DNA of 64,000 nt from contig JACKQL020000032.1 of assembly GCA_018296165.2 (NCBI GenBank), forward strand, positions 248,001 to 312,000, in the 5' to 3' direction. The notes below the pieces were generated by a model, which saw nothing but the letters and a program-made list of their open reading frames with translations, was not told the DNA's origin and did no database searches. This DNA comes from Termitomyces sp. T153. Lineage: Eukaryota; Basidiomycota; Agaricomycetes; Agaricales; Lyophyllaceae. Within the stretch, counting starts at the first letter, position 1. Every line of letters begins with the position of its first letter. A program made the translations under genes and the position numbers. Shown one piece after another: positions 1 through 12,638 of this stretch.

Positions 1-13
1 TGTATAGCGCCAG

Positions 14-2117
14 ATGTCTCAACAGATCTTGGAAACATACGTTCTCACCGGTATGTTCTAGAAGGTTTGCAGTCAGGAGTTATTATTAGCTTATCGTTCA
101 TCTTGTTCAGGTTCTATTAAGATTATCGAAAGGTTCTTTGATTTGCCATTGAATTACGACGATCCCAATGGAAAGAAGATCCGAATTTTTGCTCGTAATA
201 TGGTCCCTCTTGACAAGGCCAAAACTCCTGAGGAAGAGGCTAAATTACCCTATTGTGAGCTTCGTACCGTTTTGGTCTACGAATAAGCTGACAACATATT
301 TGCTCTCAGTCGTTTACCTCCAAGGTGACTTGGAACATCACGATCTCAAAATCGAATGAATTGAAGTGATTTTCCCAGGTGAGCCGGGCTTTGAGGTCGA
401 CATGACCGCGCATACCGCGATGGCGACCACTGTAAGAGATCAGCACTTTGTTTTCCTTATTTCTTGATGTCTCCTTCTGTAAGATACATAAAGAGGGCTA
501 TCAGGTCTGATTTGCATGGAGTTTTTATTGAGAAATTGACGAAAATTAATCCAGACTTTGTGGCTCGATCCACGCGGTACAGGCTTGAGCGCACCCTTCT
601 CCGCCGATCTTGTTTCAGACAAATCAGACGAAGAAATCTTTGAGTATCTCAAACACTTCCGAGCTGACAATATCGGTGAGGACAGTGTATCAATAGTACT
701 ACAATCACGCCTTACCTGGTGATTCATATCAGTTCGGGACTGCGAAGCCATTCGGAAAATTTTACTGGGTGATAAGACAGACGAGAAAGATAGGAAATGG
801 ACTATTTTGGGCCAGAGCTTTGGTGGTTTCTGTTGTCTGACCTATCTTTCATTCTACCCTGAAGGATTGAAAGAAGTCTTCATTGCTGGTGGAATACCAC
901 CTCTCGTCAATTCTCCAGAAATAGTATATGGTGCCTTAGCAAGTAAGACCTCAATTTCATTGTTCAGCGATTTTCCAGCCAAAGTCAATATTAGAACGTG
1001 TCTTGGCACGCAACGACGTTTACTACAATAAATATCCCAATGATGTTAAGCGGGTCAGCGGCGTTTGCCTTTCCTTCACTGTCCTCCAAGCGGATCTAAT
1101 TGATTCCAGGTCCGAGATATACTTGCGTATCTCGACAAGAATTCAGTCATCCTTCCCAATGGTGGAAAATTGACACCTAACCGATTCCTTCAACTTGGCA
1201 TTGCTTTCGAATCTCAAGGTTGATATCTGATACAAGGACTTGATTATCCCGGCTAACAGAATCGGAAGATGGGATTGATACAGTACACCGTAAGTCGGCA
1301 TGATTTTTCAATTCCCTAAATCATTCCAAAAAAAATTCGCTCTTCAGAACTTGTACTTCGGGCATCCAACGACATCTCGCTGTTTGGGAAATTATCGCAA
1401 CGGCTTTTACAGAATATAGAACACGATCAAACTTTGGATGGAAATCCTCTCTATGCAATTCTTCATGAACCCATATATTGTCAAGGGTAGAATCCTCCGA
1501 TTGTCTGTCTTCCCATCCTTGATCAATACTACATAGGCATGCATCAAACTGGTCAGCAGAGCGTATTCTTAATAACTACCCTCAACACTCCTGGAATCAC
1601 ATGAAAATGCAAGACAATCAGAGTCCTGTATGTTTCTTTGGAGAAATGGTATGAGCGAGTGCTCCATATGAAAAACTTATTTGACCTGCAATACTTCGAG
1701 ATCTTTTCTGATATGTTGGACGACTATGTCGGTCTTCGCCCTCTGAAAGGCGCTGCTCAGTTACTTGCAAAGTTCAGCGATTGGCCACCGTTGTATGATG
1801 AGGCACAACTTGCCAAGAATAGCGTGAAAGTTACTGCTGCGACGTAAGTTTCGAACAAATCAGATTGGCCAAACTTATCCATCGTATAAACAGGTACTAT
1901 AAAGACATGTATGATTTCGATTTTATTTTCATATCTTGTGCTTACCTTCGAAAATCGGCCTAGGTATGTTGACTTTAACCTGGCCCAGATAACTGCTTCC
2001 GCGGTGCAGAATATGGAACAGTACATATCCAACCAGCATCATCACAGTGCACTTCGCAGAGAGACAGAACTCATCCTGAAGAAATTATTCCAATTGTCCA
2101 AGCGTGAATATGACTGA
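14..2117 (+). CDS. Prolyl aminopeptidase (proline iminopeptidase, S33 alpha/beta hydrolase)
   Basis: This is a multi-exon gene for a cytosolic peptidase that removes N-terminal proline from peptides. The first exons join in frame at 14-50, 111-254, 310-324, 379-431, 555-675, 733-942 and from 995. They give a VYLQGEPGFE segment (family form: YLQGGPGFE), then LWLDPRGTGLS (the oxyanion/DxRGxG block), and GQSFGG near 810 with the nucleophile serine. The C-terminal exons read DDYVGLRPLKGAAQLLAKF and DWPPLYDEAQLAKN, then an HHHSALR segment that probably carries the catalytic histidine; these are hallmarks of the fungal proline iminopeptidase branch. The stop is at 2115-2117. ATG at 14 is chosen because it gives a short first exon with a good GT donor; only 13 nt of leader lie in the window, so an upstream exon cannot be excluded. 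The exact splice sites between about 1000 and 1660 were not all resolved. Confidence 0.88.
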
Positions 2118-2397
2118 TATACTTCGAGTTCGTAGGAATGGACTTTACTTATGATTTGCTTAAGCGATTCTGTACAAGTACCTCGAACAAAAGACTTCTG
2201 CCGAATCTAGACAATCTTGGGATAATGTGACGCAAAGAAGGATCGCGAGACCGTCTCATTTCTAACACTAATGCCAGCCCGATGAAGAGACACAGCATCC
2301 AGGTATCCTTGATGTGAGGTCTGTTATAGAATGTACAGTGAATATATAGCTCAAGGATAATAACAACTAACTAATGCCCAAGTGATTGTTTCGGGCT

Positions 2398-4154
2398 TCA
2401 TGAGTGTTTGCCCCATGCACCTTGGATGCCGGAAATGCCGGCTTCATACGTAGGTGGGGCCTCATCATCATTGCGCACTTGCAGGTCCTGCCCGTGTGGA
2501 CCCTGAACAGGAGTACTCTGAGTAGGCGGAGGATATGCAGCGTTGGTATTTATAGGTGGAGGTGAAGTGGTCATCTGAGCGGGGAAGTAGGTTTCCTGCT
2601 CGGGAAGAGGCGGCACAGAGTTTGCTCCGTAGCCATTGTTGGGATAGGTAGTGCCGTCTAGGGTATAGCTCCGCCCATTTTGATGTGAGGGTCCGGGTTG
2701 TGCTTGATAGTAATTGGATGGGTCAGGGGTGTAACTCGTCGAAGCTACAGGTGCTGGAGCAGCGTAATTACTGTAATTGCTGTTATAGGCAGCTGGCTGC
2801 TGTGGCTCGTAAGAGTCGTAAGTTGTATAGTTCGTTCCTTGACGTTCATGGGACGATGAAGCTGTGTGGTCTTTCAGGACGTCAAAATCACGTCATAACG
2901 TGACGAAGAAGGGAGGCTCACATAATGATCCACCTGCAGCATGTCCGTATTGGGTTCCGGTGTTGTAGTAAGGGTCGGTGTACTGTGGCTGATTCGTCGC
3001 AGCGTACTGGTTTGGTGGAGACGAAGGCGTATATGTAGACGGTTCATAATTTGAATGGGAATACTGAGATCGTGCGTGATTGCTGGGTTGCCTATGAGCT
3101 GCCGCGGGAGTATACCCAGTAGGCCCATAATTGTTGTGGGCTATTGGGGGATAAGTCGAAGGTGTATAGTCTGTCCGAGTAGGGGAATAATATTCGTCAA
3201 CCGCACGGGTACCCGGGGGTTTCTGTACATATCCTCCACTTGTTCCCCCCTGTGCAGGACGTCTACCATAAGATGAAGCATTGTCGGGTCGACTCGGGTC
3301 ATCCACGTAAACCTTGTCTCCGTCGATGTGCCCCGTTAAGGGCTGTACTTCGTGGAATGCAGGGAGTCCACCTTCCAGCGTGTTCTGCCTCGCCTTTCTA
3401 TCTGCTTCAGCCTTGACCGCATCCAGACGCAATGCCTCAGATGAACTAGGTCCCACAACACTTTCGACCTTGTTCCAGTTGTCCTTGTTCCTTCTTGGTC
3501 CGCGTTTCGATATACAGCAACGCCCGATGGTAAAGAAACACCCACTAAAGAACAATAGTACCCAAGCAGCTAATGTCAGCCAAGTAGCATTGCCGATTTC
3601 AGCACTGCCAACAGCGTCGATGCGAGCTTTGGCAGCGAAAAAGATGGCGATGTCGAAGATGAATGCGAGTAGGGCGACCGCTGCTGCGAAGCCGGAGATA
3701 CAAGTACTGAAACATGTCATGGAAATCTCTCGTACGTGAGCGAGAAGGCCGAAAAGTGCTGAGATTGCCGCTAGACCGAGAGCGACGATGTGGAGAACCA
3801 AACAATAAGTGAGCCATTTCACCACGACTTGGGGAATTTGAACAGGAAGGTTATCGCCGACCAAACTATTGATGTCTTCATGAGAAGTGAGCAAGCAATC
3901 GCCCGTCAATGAGTGTCTAACTCACCTAGCTCATATCCAACCGCAGGGCTTGAGCAACTTGTCCCGTTCGATAACTCCAAACAGTAACCCAGCGTTCCAA
4001 ATGTGATTGTACCATTTTGACCCGCTACTGAAATATTGGCTTTGAGGAAGTAAACGGACTTGAAGTAAGGAACGCAGAAAGACACTACAACCAATAGAAC
4101 TGTTGCGACGCAGGTAACAAGAAAACCTGGGGTTGCAGGGCGAATAAATCCCAT
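2398..4154 (-). CDS. PalI/Rim9-like SUR7-family membrane pH sensor
   Basis: Three exons (4154-3926, 3875-2922, 2870-2398) join to an open frame of 551 residues. The N-terminal half shows four hydrophobic segments: a first transmembrane helix at about residues 9-30, a predicted extracellular loop with two N-glycosylation sequons and a Cys pair (GYCLELSNGTSC), then three more helices ending in GRCCISKRG. This is the Sur7/PalI layout; PalI and Rim9 help place the ambient-pH sensor of the Rim/Pal pathway at the plasma membrane. The remainder is a long Tyr/Pro/Gln/Ser-rich cytosolic tail, typical of fungal PalI, ending with a PPTY (PY) motif about 20 residues from the C-terminus. The gene runs towards the 3' end of the peptidase gene, with about 280 bp between the two stops. 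The assignment to PalI/Rim9 rather than to another Sur7-family protein is inferred from order and tail composition. Confidence 0.8.
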
Positions 4155-4958
4155 GGGGAAGTTTCAAAATGAAGTGCGAATTGCAAAAGTCAGAATGTGA
4201 AGCCTAAGAGGGGTTGCTAACTTGTCAACCAACTGATACGGTCGTTGCTTTCGGCAAATACGGCCGCACCGCCCTCGTCAATGTCTCACCGTTGTGATGC
4301 GCAGCCACAGCACTCACAACACTGTCTTTCTCCCCAAGCTTACAAAAACATCTCTTGTACATCCCAGTCAAATGCTAGAATTACTCTAACATCCAAACAA
4401 CTTTGTGATAGGTTCTGCCAGTGTACGTAACTTGGCACCTCAATTGTCCCGAGCTTCGAAACTTGAATTTGTGGTGCGCACCAGCAAGTTGCTTTACTCG
4501 ACCATGTGTTCTCTTCGAATAATTAAGACATAGTTCGGGCTATGGTACATGTAACCCCGTCAAACCCCGAGTTACTCACAATCAGAGTAATCAACCCCCT
4601 GTTTGAACATCAAATCAATCATGATTATAGCCATGGGCAGTCACCTGAGAGTCATAACAAGATATCTGCTCTGGTTAAAGCTTGTCACCCACCTCAAATC
4701 AAATGCACTTATGAGTCCACTCGGAGTACTTGTTCTCTCTTTCCGGCCTTAATATTCGTCATCGGTACTTGTACATCCTGCCTAATCTCTGTTATGGACA
4801 GTCGTGTGCGTCGTGCTGTCGCGCACACTGCGGGGTGCTTGTTCGCTTCCGTTGGATTCTTTCTGGTAAGTTTACGCATCTGTGTCTCGGCATACTTCAG
4901 AGGTTGATCCGTCATGTAGAGTGTCCTCTCTGTCCTCTTCAATCTCTTAGATTCAACA
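4155..4958. other. Divergent intergenic region
   Basis: About 800 bp separate the start of the PalI-like gene (minus) from the start of the small basic protein gene (plus). The open frames here are short, overlap on both strands and carry no recognisable domain. The region must contain the promoters of both neighbours, but no clear TATA box or other defined element was found. Confidence 0.4.
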
Positions 4959-5704
4959 ATGACACCGTCTTCGGAGACGTCGACAGCATTGGCGGTCATC
5001 CTTGGAAGACGCCAGACACGTCAGCTACACGTTTTCTCTAGAAAAGTCAATGAGGAGATAGGTGCGTCTCCACGAGGACCAACGATACCGAGGTCTCCTG
5101 CTGCTGACTCAAAGGCGGCTGGAACTATCCCATTGGTTCCTACTCCTACTCAACACACTGGGCACTTGACCCCAAGCCGCAAACGGAAACCAACAGTCAT
5201 CACGTTCGTTAAAGATATGGATACCGTTTTTTCACCGAAAACATCCAACTCCACGCCATCCGAACGTGTTCTCGTTCATTCCGATTGTGAAGATTCCACT
5301 CGGAGTTTTCTGTCCCATCTCAATCTCTTGCGCGCGAAGCGTTCCAAGCTGCGTCACTGCGCCTCGTCTCCACACCTCGCGTCTCCCCATCTAACATCCA
5401 AACCTCCGCTTTCTTTACCGGGTCAAAACAAAACTCAGGAACATGCAGCCTTAAAGAAGAAGAGATCAAGTCCTTTCCGTAAAGAGCCCCGAACTCCTTC
5501 CACATCTCGTGAGTACTAATCTCACAACCCACCTTGAAGTGACCAACCAGGCTTTCAGGATCTATCAGCTATCTATTGAAGAAGAAATCGGTGGAGAAGA
5601 AACCACAACCGTTGCGGACACAGCCTTATGAAGCACCTTATTTTTTCCCTCCGCCAGTCCCGCTGACGAAGCGGAATGCGAGCCGGACTCGTAGTACACT
5701 GTGA
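4959..5704 (+). CDS. Small basic protein of unknown function
   Basis: Two exons (4959-5508 and 5559-5704) join across a 50-nt GT-AG intron into a frame of about 231 residues. The protein is rich in Ser, Pro, Thr, Lys and Arg and has no recognised domain. It has basic clusters that could act as nuclear localisation signals (PSRKRKP near residue 72, LKKKRSSP near residue 168, KKKSVEKK after the intron) and several S/T-P sites, which suggests a disordered nuclear phosphoprotein; this is inference from composition only. The second exon ends in a Pro/aromatic segment (APYFFPPPVP) followed by a basic C-terminus. The stop lies only 132 bp before the SIN3 start codon. The start ATG is the first in the frame; an upstream exon is possible. 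Confidence 0.55.
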
Positions 5705-5836
5705 TGCACGTATATAGCCGATCAATAAGATCAATAAAACATCCTATCAGATTAGATGAGAGTCGACTCCCACGCCAGCGTTCATGTCAGTTTGATTGCT
5801 TGCCACCGAAATAATAATTTGTGAGGGTCCAGCTAA

Positions 5837-8800
5837 ATGGATGCTGATGCCGAAATCATAGCGCCTGGACCAGAACTCCCACCACCTGGGCCGACTGACC
5901 CGGGCGGTCTCCAAGAACTTCCTGCTCCGTCGGCACAACCTCCACCACAATCCACCCCCTCGTCGCCCCACATGAACACAGGGTCCTCGACGCCTCGTCC
6001 GTCGACAAACGACTCTCCTCCGGGTGCACCCCAATCGTCGTCCCCCGAGGCCGGTCGCCAGCTGAACGTCACAGATGCCCTCAGCTACCTCGATGCTGTC
6101 AAAGTTCAGTTTCAGGATATGCCTGAAGTTTACAACCAATTTTTGGACATCATGAAAGATTTCAAAAGCCGAGCGTGAGCCTTTCTTTTGCTGGTAATTG
6201 GGTGCTGGTTTTATACCCATAGTTGTGTTTTCAGTATCGACACTCCGATTGTAATTGATCGCGTCTCCCGCCTTTTTCACGGTAACCCCATTTTAATCCA
6301 AGGCTTTAACACGTTCCTTCCGGGGGGCTACCGCATCGACATCTCTGACCCGGCAGATCCAAGCACCATCATTGTCACGACACCTCAAGGAACAACGACT
6401 CAAGATACATTCATGGCCAACAACCTTTCTCATTCTCACGTTGGTACTCCTACATTCCCTCAGGCCATACCTGCTATCCCAGCACACGTTACTGGTCCAC
6501 CGTCGCGTTCACACACTCCGCATGCTTTCAACCTTCGTGGACAACCCCCTTGTGATCCTCCGTACTCTCCAAGTCTTCAGAATCCGCAAACCACTGCGGC
6601 GGCATCCGTCTTGGGCAACATGGGCAACAGCAACAGAGGTCCCATTGAAGCACAACCCCCTAGCGAATTCAATCACGCCATCCATTATCTTAACAAGATA
6701 AAAGCACGGTATTCAGACGACACCAATACCTATAAGCAGTTTTTGGACATCCTTCAAACTTATCAGAAGGAACAGCGACATTTACAGGACGTAAGCTCCC
6801 TCTCTTGATCGATCTCTGAGTTTCTGACATCTATCCCAGCCTGCCTTCCAGTCACAGGTGTATGTACAAGTTCAGCTTCTGTTCAAAGATGCTCCAGACT
6901 TGTTGGCCGAATTCAAAGATTTTCTCCCTGAGGCTGTCGCCACTGGGCAAAATCAGAGTCTTGCAATTTTACCCCAGCCTGTGGTGTCTGGATCGGCTTC
7001 CACTACTTGGGTCGCATCCGAAAATCAGTCATCAAGCCCACCGGAGAAAATCGCAAAGAAGCCAGCAGTACCATCTAAACGTAAAAAGCGTGGTGCGGAA
7101 AAGGAACCTACACCTGTACCTCCTCCGAAGCCTCCACCCAGTAGAGTTTGTATCATATGTTTATATTGTTGCATGCAAACTTGACTTTTTTCTTCTTTGT
7201 ACTGCAGGCTAAAAAGGTGAAGCATCACCATACCCAGGATTCAACGTCGGCATCCTTTTCGCCTTTGGTGCAGCCCAGTTCACCTCAATCTACTCCCCTT
7301 CACGCGCCCGCCCAACCCTCCCAAGGCACAGGTCCGCATACCATCCAAAGCTTGAGTTCATCTAATGCCATGGCTACTTCACCCGGCGCGTCAACCGGTA
7401 AACTACTGTTCTTCGACAGGGCCAAAAAGTCGCTCGAAAGTCGGGAGATGTATGAAGACTTTTTGAAACTTCTTAGCCTATTCTCTAAAGAGATCATTGA
7501 TTCAAAGACTTTGATTGAACGGGCTAATATTTTCTTGGGCGATGAGCTTCTTGCTGAGTTCAAGGATTTGATTGGCTGGGATGAGCGACAGGATGATGTT
7601 GAGAAAGGACCACCGGGTAGTATCCGCACCGGACCTCCAGAGGCCTTATCAGCCTTACCTGCAGATGATGGTGAAGGACCGAGTTATCGAAGATTGCCCG
7701 ATAGCGTAAGTTGACACCTTGGGTGTCTTCCCACATGTCTTGATCGCCTGACAAATTGTCATTGACAGGAAATACGATTAGCCTGTTCCGGTCGAGATGA
7801 ACTGTGTCGATCGGTTCTGAACGATGAATGGGTGTCACATCCTACTTGGGCATCTGAAGAAGCTGGTTTTATCTCGCATAAGAAAAATTCTTTCGAGGAA
7901 GCTCTTCACAAGAGCGAGGAAGAACGGTTCGAGTACCATGTGCACCTTGAAGCACTGGCCCGGACAATTGCGGTGTTGGAACCATTGAATAACCGCATCG
8001 AGGAGATGTCGAACGATGAACGAACATTATTCAAACTGAAAACAAATTTTGGAGGACCAAGCAAGGCGATATATCATCGAATTATCAAGAAAGTCTATGG
8101 TCGTGATAGCGGAGTAGAAGTGATCCAGGCGCTTCAGGATTGTCCCAGTGTTGCCGTTCCTGTTGTCCTTGCGCGACTAAAACAGAGGGACGAGGAATGG
8201 CGTAGAGCTCAGCGGGAATGGAGCCGAACTTGGCGCGAGGTTGACTCGAAGAATTTCTACAAGTCTTTGGACCACCAGGGAATCAGCTTCAAGGCAAATG
8301 ACAAGAAAAATATCACATCAAAACATTTTGTTACGGATATAGAATCTATCAAGAACCAGCAACTAGAGGCATGGGAAACTGAAGGAGTTGCATCATTCAC
8401 GCGAAGTTCAGTTGGATACCAACTGGAGTACTCATTCCACGACACATCCGTATTGTTCGATTCTCTCAAGATGGTATATTCTTTCCTTGATCGTTCTCAG
8501 GCGAACTACAGCGTCCAAGAACGGCGGTCAGTTGAGAAATTTCTTCGCGTGTTTATTCCTGCGCTCTGCAAATACCCCATGGCAGAATTCAATGCCGCGT
8601 GCCGTCCATTGGAAGGCGGTCACGAAGAGGATCTTTCTGATATGAATGGAGTAGACGGGACACGAAGCGGGCGACGGTCCGTAGGTAGTTCTCATTCTAA
8701 CCAGGTGGGTGGCGTTGCTGCGGGTGACCTCAGGCGGAAGCTATTACGCACGGTCCAAGAAAAGGCCGCAGGGAAGTTGACTCCCTCTGCTTCACGAGAT

Positions 8801-10142
8801 CCTTCCCCTAGTCCTGGCCATCGCTCTCCCAACCACTCACGTAATGGAGAATCCGGTGAGCATCTCAGAGACATATGGATATCAGAGGCTGGTGCCGAGA
8901 CCTTTGCACAAACTCTACGACTTGGATCAGATTTAGAACGTCCCTTCTTTGTGAATACGACGTTTTACACACTGCTGCGACTATTGCAGGTAAAGTTCCA
9001 CTAACATAGTTGTGATGAAGTTGTCTAATAATATACTCTGGGACCCACAGTTGCTCTATTCTCGTCTGCTGATGTGTAAGGAGGTTGGAGCTCGACACGC
9101 AGCTGAGAAGCATTCTTCCCTTTTGGCTAACCGTGTCGCGGTTGATCTCGGCTTGGACGAACCGAATGGCCCATCCGCGGTACTCGAACAAGCGATGGAA
9201 GTTTTGGACGATCGCGGCGCCAGCGACAAAGCAAATGTTATCTACATGTATCTCCTGAATGCCTGCGAGAAAATGTTTGATGGGGATATGGATCAGGCAA
9301 CATTTGAGGAGCACATGAGGTGGTTTTTTGGGAACAAGGTGGGTCACATTATTGATTTAAGCTGTTGGCTGGTAAATCCTGAATTGGCATGCCTATTCCT
9401 GTCAGGCATATCACTTGTTCACTTTGGACAAGCTAATAACAGCGCTTGTGAAACAGGTGCGTGATGATGTAATGAGTGATGTGCTCGAACTGAACTTGTT
9501 CCCAGGTTCAGACTGTCCTATCGGACAACCGATGTCAAGAGCTCTGGAGATTATGTAGGAGCAATGTTGAGATGCACACCACACAAGATATTGTACGGTA
9601 CCGTCGAGAGGCTGAGCGGCACGTCGGACAGGATGATCATTTATATCGACTCCAATGGGTGAGTGCTAGTATATCTGGCATTTTGTCCTTACTCATCGGA
9701 GCCTATTGCAGGTACGCGATTTGAAGTGTGTAAGGGTATATCTGATGAGCGCAGGAGATGCAAGCATAGAGACAGATGGGTCTGCGGTGAGTCGATGGCG
9801 GGGGTACGTGGATAGTTACGTGATGAATCATCCAACGGAGTGGACGGTCAAGAGGCCAAGGGGGGCACCGGTGTTCTTACGGAGGTACGTTCGGGACAGC
9901 TGATTCGAGTCTTGTTCTGACATGTGTGTCTGGCTAATTATAGGTGCATGAGGGGCGAGGATTGCACAGCCTTTGTGAAGCAGATGAAGATTCGGGTTGT
10001 GCTGCCGTCGTACAAGGTGGTGTATGAGAGGGGGAGCGAAGACGTGGCGTGGCGGATGCGGGGATCTGCGGAGGAGCAGAAGCTATTGGCACGGGCGCAG
10101 GGAAGAGAGGAGGAGCGGCGGCGGAGTGTCTATTTAATGTGA
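5837..10142 (+). CDS. SIN3: SIN3 transcriptional corepressor scaffold
   Basis: Ten exons join in frame: 5837-6174, 6235-6790, 6840-7145, 7208-7705, 7769-8989, 9051-9338, 9406-9456, 9506-9658, 9712-9884 and 9944-10142, giving 1260 residues. Three paired amphipathic helix domains are visible: PAH1 from about residue 75 ([16 protein letters not shown]), PAH2 from about 257 ([15 protein letters not shown]) and PAH3 from about 465 ([18 protein letters not shown]). The histone-deacetylase interaction domain follows from about residue 580 ([15 protein letters not shown], then [11 protein letters not shown] and YGRDSGVEV). The conserved Sin3 C-terminal region includes [17 protein letters not shown] and [18 protein letters not shown]. 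The protein scaffolds the nuclear Rpd3-type deacetylase complex: the PAH domains bind DNA-bound repressors and the middle domain binds the deacetylase. Length and domain order are normal and there is no sign of damage. Confidence 0.96.
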
Positions 10143-10452
10143 TAATTGTATTATTATTAGAGCCTGGGAGATGTCCCAATTTATTTTCATTCCCAAGATT
10201 GGTTTTTCCGGAACTTGCCACGGGTACCATAAGTCATCCCTGGTCCTTCCCATCGCCCATTGCCAGGCCATCCAGGCTCTCCTCGCCGCCGTCCTCGGCG
10301 TCCAAGCCCATTCCCCGCCGTCGACCCCGACGCCCAGCCATCGCCCGCATTCTCCGGTGTGTTTTGTCGGCGATCACCCCTTTGTACATACTCTTCCTCG
10401 GATTCGGACCTGAGGTGAACAGACTTGCTTGGCACTTACTTGGTCCTTGATC
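10143..10452. other. Intergenic region after SIN3
   Basis: About 310 bp lie between the SIN3 stop and the next start codon. The middle is GC-rich with runs of CCG/CGC. Open frames occur on both strands but have no recognisable content; they are best read as composition effects. The region should hold the SIN3 polyadenylation signal and the promoter of the membrane-protein gene, neither of which stands out. Confidence 0.35.
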
Positions 10453-12369
10453 ATGGCCAAGCCAATATTTGCTGACCATCCTGGCTGCTCAGCGAGCTCG
10501 ACACGTCCATCGTCTACCTCCGCCTTTCGTCGCAAGCGCAAAACATCCTTTCCCACCCCCTCTTCTACTGTCCTCGCCCTGTTGGCGACCATATCGGCCT
10601 CTTTTGCCTCAGCGGAAGCTAGTCCCGCTCCGCCATCCTTTTTATGCCCTTCGTTCAGACCAGAACCAACACGCACCCTGAATACTCGGACACGTGGCGC
10701 ACGTCCGCCAGTCAAGAGGTCCCTCGTACCGAGAGACAACCCCCGAATTTTGCCTGACAAATTTGTTCAGGATGATAATGGTCGATGGCGAAGAGTTGAC
10801 ACGTACACCTTATACGGCTCGACAGTGTGTATTGTACGTTCTCCTTTCGAATATTTTTTGGTGCTATTCGACGTCTCATCTATGTTATAGTCCTGTGGAG
10901 AATACGCTACCTCCACAGCTGTCTTCGATGATCAGGTTCAAAATTCTCCAACGCCTTCCGTGCCGATATCTACCTCTGCAGCTTCTACATCCACCTATTC
11001 CATAAGCCTACCGCCCGGCTGGAAGCCACAAGAAGCCTCGAGCGCTGGTCGTACGACGCTTGTCCTTGCTTTGTCTCTAGTGCTCGCATCTTTCATATGT
11101 TTCTTCATTGTTAGTTGTATCTTCTGGCGCAAGAAGAAACGTCGGGGACAAGGACAGGGTGATGTTGAGAAGAAGGCTCACAAGCGATGGAGGCAATCTG
11201 CGGATGACGATGGGATATCGATGTTGGCGGGGAGGGAGGTCAAGGTGAAACAGAAGATTTGGGCAAAGGCCACTGCCCGATGGAAGGCTAATGCGAAATA
11301 CATCGCACGTCAACGACGTGGCAAAAGATTTGGCATAACTACAAGAGTAAGCAGCCCACGCAGCTCATGCGCGTCTTTAGACAGAGCTCAGGACACTCAA
11401 GCAACCGCTGCTCAACCGCCTACATCAACATCATTGGCTACAATATCACGAAGGTCATCTTTGGAAACTTTACACACATCTACCGAGGCTACTCAATTGG
11501 AGCAAACGCGCCATGCTCCATCCTCTCCCACACAAACAGATTATTGCCCATCCCAGACCTCATCGTTACGCCCATCTTCTCCTCCCGCCTACCACGGTGA
11601 TATTTTGGTGGGAACGACCGGAAGGGACAACGTACTACCTATTCCAGAACCTGGATCAGATTCCTCGCATGGGAAACGTCAATCTTTTTCCTGCGACGAT
11701 CGAAGTAATCCGCCCTATTCCATACACTCTGCCCACGTCGCCACTGACGATAAAAGGCTTTTGGCCCGCATGGCCGAATTTGCTAGCGCTCCTCCGCTTG
11801 ATCCTACCAGCTCTTCAGATACCTCCGCTACTTGCCATGCCTCAGTACCAGTATGGCAAGACGAGGAATTTGGAGATTTTGGTGAGGGTTCGCATCAGCA
11901 CGAGTCTGCCCATCGTAGCTTTTCTCCATCTGGTTCTCTTTCAAACCCTTCGTCTCCAGCCAACTTCTTCCCCACACCTCCTTGTAAAGGAAAGATGGCT
12001 GCTCCTGCTTTTTACGATTATCCTTATACTTTCGACGACATGTTGGTCGAGCCTGAACTCGGTCCGTCCGCGCCGCCCTTCGAGGAAGAACCAACTCATC
12101 TATCGGAGATGGCTGAGCTGGCTCCATCTGCCCCTCCTCTTACTGAATCGGAAGGTGCATACTATACTGATACATACCCGAGTGCCCCTTGCCATGACTG
12201 GCAAGATGCATCTGACAGGCAATTGTCCACTATGGACGGCCAAAGTCAAAGCACCATACCCTCACATGATGATGTAACCTCCGGTTCTCGGTCCCTTGTG
12301 GACGATTCTGATCTTTCTGTTCAAGGACCTGTTGCTAGTGACGGAACGCTCCCTCGCTATCATCCCTAG
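10453..12369 (+). CDS. Single-pass membrane protein with PSAP-rich cytosolic tail
   Basis: Two exons (10453-10833 and 10891-12369) give 619 residues. A weak hydrophobic stretch at about residues 38-56 (STVLALLATISASFASAEA) could be a signal peptide or anchor. A Ser/Thr-rich stalk and then a strong transmembrane helix at about 184-208 follow. The juxtamembrane region is strongly basic (FWRKKKRRGQGQGD), which predicts a cytosolic tail of about 410 residues. This layout, a short exposed domain, a Ser/Thr stalk, one helix and a long disordered Ser/Pro tail, is common in basidiomycete surface proteins of unknown function. The tail contains three P-S-A-P motifs at residues 519-522, 539-542 and 557-560, in acidic surroundings, plus a related FASAPP near 424. 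No enzyme domain was recognised. ATG at 10453 is the first plausible start in the frame. Confidence 0.7.
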
Positions 12370-12638
12370 TTAATCTACGGTAACTAACATACCTTTATCT
12401 TCTTGGTTGTTTGATTGGACCTATCATGGTGTTGTCATTGACGTTGCAAAGCAAATCTATGTAGTATATCAAGCCAATTCTATAATCTATATCTGGATAT
12501 CGATGGTTGTATATTAGGAAAAAGTATCGGGTCTTACAGTATCCGAGATAAGATTAGATTGTAGCACGTGTACGACTTTTTTCAAAGTTTCAAACCAACA
12601 AAGTGAACACTTGAACACTACTCTTTAGGGCTCCATCG

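Noticed and set aside
5747..6280. 177-codon minus-strand frame over the SIN3 start
   Set aside because: Antisense to the SIN3 N-terminus and Arg/Gly-rich from GC-rich codons; SIN3 has clear domain evidence.
10374..10760. Minus-strand open frame of 128 codons opposite the membrane-protein gene
   Set aside because: It lies antisense to the first exon of a better-supported gene, has low-complexity Arg/Gly content and no family resemblance.
11513..12277. 254-codon plus-strand frame overlapping the membrane-protein gene
   Set aside because: Shifted frame of the same exon, rich in Leu/Pro; the chosen frame continues the transmembrane protein.
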